Assembly (NCBI RefSeq): GCF_963422355.1
Contig: NC_085088.1
Location: forward strand, 2,823,431-2,887,430
From: Corticium candelabrum
Taxonomy: Eukaryota > Porifera > Homoscleromorpha > Homosclerophorida > Plakinidae
Direction: 5' to 3'
DNA: 64,000 bases
Shown here: piece after piece, positions 60,773-64,000 of the stretch
Numbering within the stretch: position 1 is the stretch's first letter
Layout of the letters: each line of letters opens with the position of its first letter
Translations under genes and position numbers: made by a program
The notes under the pieces: generated by a model
Told to the model about the DNA's origin: nothing
Database searches by the model: none
Seen by the model: only the letters and a program-made list of their open reading frames with translations

Positions 60773-63427
60773 TCATTGTTTTCGTGCCTCGGTTGCCCGC
60801 AGGTGCAGCTTCTGAGAGAGCAGCTTCTGAGAGAGCAGCTTCTGAGAGAGCACCTCATCGGCGGATGGCAGACAATCTTCATGATATACAGTTCTGTTGT
60901 GGTAAACTACCAAGCTTCTTGCTTTACGACTATCTGCGAAGACTACTCTCTCTCGGCATGCGCAGCAGACTGCTCTCGAACCGATGTAAGCTCCACGACG
61001 CTGAATTTTATTAAGTCTATCCATCAGTGATGCACTGTCGCTAACAAGGATCTTCTTGAAACCCTCACGGAGGGAACTCTCTAGGTTGTAGTCATGGAGG
61101 ATCTTGATAAGTGAGTCTCGCAGGCCGGGAATTTGAAGACCTTCAGGAATTCGCGAAATCAATCCGATCGGATTGATGTGAGTTCCTATACTACACAGAA
61201 GGCCGGTGATAAAGGGTGGTTTGTCGACTGAGTATGTTATGAGATCTTCCCATAGTTCTTCGTCGTTGTGTTCTGTGGCAAAGTCGATAGCTTTCTCTAC
61301 TTTACCAAGCTTTGTGATGATGAGACGTAAGGCTTGCTTTAGATTCCCCATTCTGCCGAGGAGATACACTTGTTCCTCGTGAAAATCACGTTGGACACAT
61401 ATTTTTTGTGCCTTTTCCAGTGGGTACGAGTTGCTGGAACGGAGAAAGTGGAGGAGACCCTTCCTGTCGTATTCTGCGTACAGCTCGACTTGATCTGCGT
61501 GGAAATCTTCGCTTAAGCGAGGGTTCTTGGTGAACAGTGCGTGGAGGTACGTGTGCTTTAGCTTTGGACGCTCTTTCAATTGCTCGACAACTTCAGCAAC
61601 GTGAATCTTGTCCAAGTTAGCTAACAACATGTCAACTGTCCGTTTCTCGTGCATGTCCATTAGCATTACAATGCTTTCTTGAATCGAGTCGAATAGATTG
61701 TGAGTATCAATAAGCTCAAAGACGTCTTCATGACCAAGCCTTAGATACTTGCGTAGAGCATCCTTATATCGTTTTCCATAGATGTACAGTTGAGCTTGAG
61801 CCTCGTGAAGCACTCTACTGTCGTAGTTTTCATCCAGTTTTGCCTGAACGGCCTTTTCAATTACACTGGTGTTGTACAGATTGCTCGGCCAATCTTTCAG
61901 AAGCTGCAGAAACTTAGCAGGTCGATGGTTGAGAAAGTCGTTTAGAACCATTTCATAGACAGTTTGTGATAGGTGAAGACGTTGACGAGGTATGTAAGGA
62001 GCAATGGCTTCAAGTTGTCCCTTTTCTGCAAATAAATAGATAGTGTTTTCCCATTTTGCACCATCAGAACCAATAACTTTCTCACAAATCGAAGCAGCTT
62101 TCACATACTGATCCGAATTTATGAGAAACTTCAAATATTGGTGACCCAATACTTCTGGCGAATGACGATTCAACTGCTTTTCGTTCAACTCGGCTTGCAA
62201 GAGAGCTTCTTCGTACCTTCCACGTTCAACAAGGAAATCCAGATGGTCGTCCATGTCACGAGGCTTTGCCACAACAATATCCTTCGGACTGACTACAAGC
62301 ATAAGATTCTCACCTTCAACATGTTCTAAGTGATAATCATTGCATCTATATTCCTCAAATCCACGAATCGAGAGAGCATCGGCTGCCACCTCCAATGGAC
62401 CAGTTTTAGGATAAGGTGAAATGACACGCAACTGTGGACGTTGAGCTCTTCCTTTCTCGTTGTTCTGATCGGGACCAACGTACGACAGCAGTGCCAGATT
62501 TTCCTTGAGTGGACATATACCCGCGACAAAAAAGTCCAACTGGACATTGTGACTGATCTCAACGTATTTACGTGGTAAGTCCCGAATATCATTCTGTGGC
62601 CGTTCCCTAATACAACAAATCTTAACCATGTTAGCCCAACCGATCAACAGTGTCGAGTCGTCCTTCCAGCACAAGTAACATCGATAGATGTCCGGACGAG
62701 GGGCGCTGTCTTCTCTACTCACATAGCTGATACGTACCCGACTAATACAGTCATACACCTTAACGCCCAAATCATTAGCCCAAGCTATAAAATGTCCTCT
62801 CCATTTGACCATTCTTACTGGTCCTTCTCCTTCGTGAATGATCGTTGGCTTTGTCCGAAACATCCGTCTTTCATACAGTATCAGTTTGTCTCCTCCTCCT
62901 ACAGCAAACTGGCGATCTCGTCTACGACCATACTGAGGATCCAAAGCCACAGCACGAACAGGAAAGTCATGACAACACTTGTTGTTGAGCTCAGACGAGT
63001 ACAGACCGTTGATGGAAACAACTCCGTCATCCGAACAACTAGCGATGTAGTCCCCATTACCATCGATGCTAATTTCGTTCACTGTCGTCGTATGCGACGG
63101 AAACTCCCTGTCCTGTATTTTGTTGCCTTGATGGTCGAGCACGTGGACCACACCCCAATGGGTCCCCAGTGCAAGAAACTTGGCGTGAGCGGCCAAACAG
63201 CTGGCCGCGTCTTTCTTCAAAATATCTGTTAAACCTGACGTCATGCGGTCGTAGCGTAGCTTTGGTTCGTCGTCTTCCTCCTCTGAAGTAGCCGCTTCAT
63301 TCGTTTCATCTGACTCTTCCTCCTCCACACTCTCCTCTTCACTCTCATCGTCATCTAGATCTTCTGGCCGAAAGTCCTCCGAGACTGGATACGCTTCTCG
63401 AACTCCACCAGCTACGGTTTGTTCCAT
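60773..63427 (-). CDS. VPS41: Vacuolar protein sorting 41 homologue (HOPS subunit), single exon
   Basis: A HOPS-complex subunit for late endosome/lysosome tethering, 884 residues in one uninterrupted frame (human 854). After an acidic head (~1-55, DDDESEEESVEEEESDE) comes a WD40-like propeller (~65-390): LALGTHWGVVHVLDHQGNKI, YIASCSDDGVVSINGLYS, RMVKWRGHFIAWANDLGVKV. An alpha-solenoid with clathrin-type repeat follows (~420-800), e.g. YEEALLQAELNEKQLNRHSP and KPPFITGLLCSIGTHINP. The C-terminal zinc module starts VCCACRERVVF...VVYHNRTVYHEDCLP, but the final Cys pair is missing. The text passes into a 15-bp repeat encoding LSQKL three times and ends RATEARKQ. It lies tail to tail with NFS1 (157 bp between stops). 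It lacks introns although its neighbours have 12-28, so a retrogene origin is possible. Confidence 0.95.
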   Translation of the reverse strand: MEQTVAGGVREAYPVSEDFRPEDLDDDESEEESVEEEESDETNEAATSEEEDDEPKLRYDRMTSGLTDILKKDAASCLAAHAKFLALGTHWGVVHVLDHQGNKIQDREFPSHTTTVNEISIDGNGDYIASCSDDGVVSINGLYSSELNNKCCHDFPVRAVALDPQYGRRRDRQFAVGGGDKLILYERRMFRTKPTIIHEGEGPVRMVKWRGHFIAWANDLGVKVYDCISRVRISYVSREDSAPRPDIYRCYLCWKDDSTLLIGWANMVKICCIRERPQNDIRDLPRKYVEISHNVQLDFFVAGICPLKENLALLSYVGPDQNNEKGRAQRPQLRVISPYPKTGPLEVAADALSIRGFEEYRCNDYHLEHVEGENLMLVVSPKDIVVAKPRDMDDHLDFLVERGRYEEALLQAELNEKQLNRHSPEVLGHQYLKFLINSDQYVKAASICEKVIGSDGAKWENTIYLFAEKGQLEAIAPYIPRQRLHLSQTVYEMVLNDFLNHRPAKFLQLLKDWPSNLYNTSVIEKAVQAKLDENYDSRVLHEAQAQLYIYGKRYKDALRKYLRLGHEDVFELIDTHNLFDSIQESIVMLMDMHEKRTVDMLLANLDKIHVAEVVEQLKERPKLKHTYLHALFTKNPRLSEDFHADQVELYAEYDRKGLLHFLRSSNSYPLEKAQKICVQRDFHEEQVYLLGRMGNLKQALRLIITKLGKVEKAIDFATEHNDEELWEDLITYSVDKPPFITGLLCSIGTHINPIGLISRIPEGLQIPGLRDSLIKILHDYNLESSLREGFKKILVSDSASLMDRLNKIQRRGAYIGSRAVCCACRERVVFADSRKARSLVVYHNRTVYHEDCLPSADEVLSQKLLSQKLLSQKLHLRATEARKQ

Positions 63428-63721
63428 AGCTGCGAAAACGTTAGCCTACTGTCGACAGTTGATATAAATGACGAAATTACGTTACGTCGGCAACTTTCGG
63501 CGCGATTTTCGAAGAAGTAATTGAAGTAGAACATCACTTTCAACACGTTGTTGAACGGAAGTGCATGTGATGATTATGAGTTTAGTACATTGCAAAATTA
63601 ATTGAGAGAACTGATATTGACCATACTAACCAATATAGTACATCTCACGTACAGCAAAGCAAACACTAATTAGCAACTCGAGAAGCCAGCTCCTCCCCCT
63701 TTGTTCTAGGCACTACAGTAC

Positions 63722-63943
63722 TCATTCTTCTGTCGCTGCAACTTCGCTGAATGTTAGATTAGTTGCAGAAGAGTCGTACATCATAGGCTGGTTCATGCCA
63801 GACAAGGTAGCACTTGAAGATGCATGTTTCCTCATGTAGATTGTGAATAAGATTATTGCCACGACAACTGCCAAGACAATAGCACCACCAATACAGCCAC
63901 CAACAACGGCCCAATCTATCACAGAACAAACTTCTACATTCAG
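63722..63943 (-). CDS. Last exon of an unidentified single-pass membrane protein
   Basis: After an acceptor (gctacaatcag) the frame reads LNVEVCSVIDW, a transmembrane helix (AVVGGCIGGAIVLAVVVAII), a basic stop-transfer (YMRKH) and a ~38-residue cytoplasmic tail, SSSATLSGMNQPMMYDSSAT then FSEVAATEE and a stop. The tail has a Tyr-containing QPMMYD motif. The Gly-rich helix and type I orientation suggest a receptor or adhesion protein. The rest lies beyond the right edge, so the family is unknown. It ends 295 bp upstream of the VPS41 start on the same strand. Confidence 0.6.
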   Translation of the reverse strand: MNVEVCSVIDWAVVGGCIGGAIVLAVVVAIILFTIYMRKHASSSATLSGMNQPMMYDSSATNLTFSEVAATEE

Positions 63944-64000
63944 CTGATTGTAGCAATATTATTCTAGTCTAATGTCAACCATTGTATAGTTCGTGCACTA

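Noticed and set aside
62326-63232. Overlapping frames op both strands inside VPS41
   Set aside because: Shadows of the strongly conserved VPS41 coding frame.

Overview
This is nuclear DNA from an intron-rich animal. Its conserved genes are metazoan in type: site-1 protease MBTPS1, the splicing factor RBM39, mitochondrial cysteine desulfurase NFS1, VPS41, mitochondrial peptide deformylase and a ZC3H11A-like piece. The introns are short, microsatellites are extreme, and there are THAP-transposase and Ginger-like elements. Together these suggest an early-branching animal, most likely a sponge. That placement is inference; no single marker in the window proves it.

The left third (1-15.7 kb) is a nest of DNA transposons. 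It holds a decayed IS630/Tc1-mariner transposase (96-1168) and a 2.3-kb element with ~600-bp terminal inverted repeats carrying a RecQ-helicase fragment (1432-3730). A THAP/DDE transposase gene starts at ~4.1 kb and resumes at 13,307. A 9.1-kb block (4231-13306) with inverted ends and a 9-bp target duplication interrupts it. That block contains smaller elements, a probable Mutator-like unit, long CTGT/CA repeats and a decayed ZC3H11A-like zinc-finger gene. Several elements across the window share the terminus 5'-TAGnCTCG and 9-bp duplications; they range from 51 bp to 9 kb and look like one family.

The middle (15.7-30 kb) has two apparently intronless, two-domain Ly6/uPAR-type surface protein genes (16,914-17,657 and 27,717-28,409, both minus). 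Between them lie a 20-bp minisatellite beside a Ginger-like integrase element (20,160-23,372) and a three-exon type II membrane protein of the DUF1647/glycosyltransferase-like kind (24,143-26,005). Peptide deformylase follows (29,402-30,007).

The right half (31-64 kb) is host genes. I could phase 29 exons of MBTPS1 (minus, 1,012 aa), 13 exons of RBM39 (minus, 502 aa) and 16 exons of NFS1 (plus, 455 aa); every splice phase agrees with the known proteins. RBM39 and NFS1 are head to head. NFS1 and VPS41 are tail to tail, about 160 bp apart. VPS41 is a single 884-codon exon, in sharp contrast to its neighbours. A transmembrane-protein tail exon enters at the right edge. The genes serve separate housekeeping roles (lipid/ER-stress proteolysis, splicing, Fe-S clusters, lysosomal tethering, mitochondrial protein maturation), and nothing suggests a shared pathway. 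Most remaining open reading frames are translations of simple repeats.
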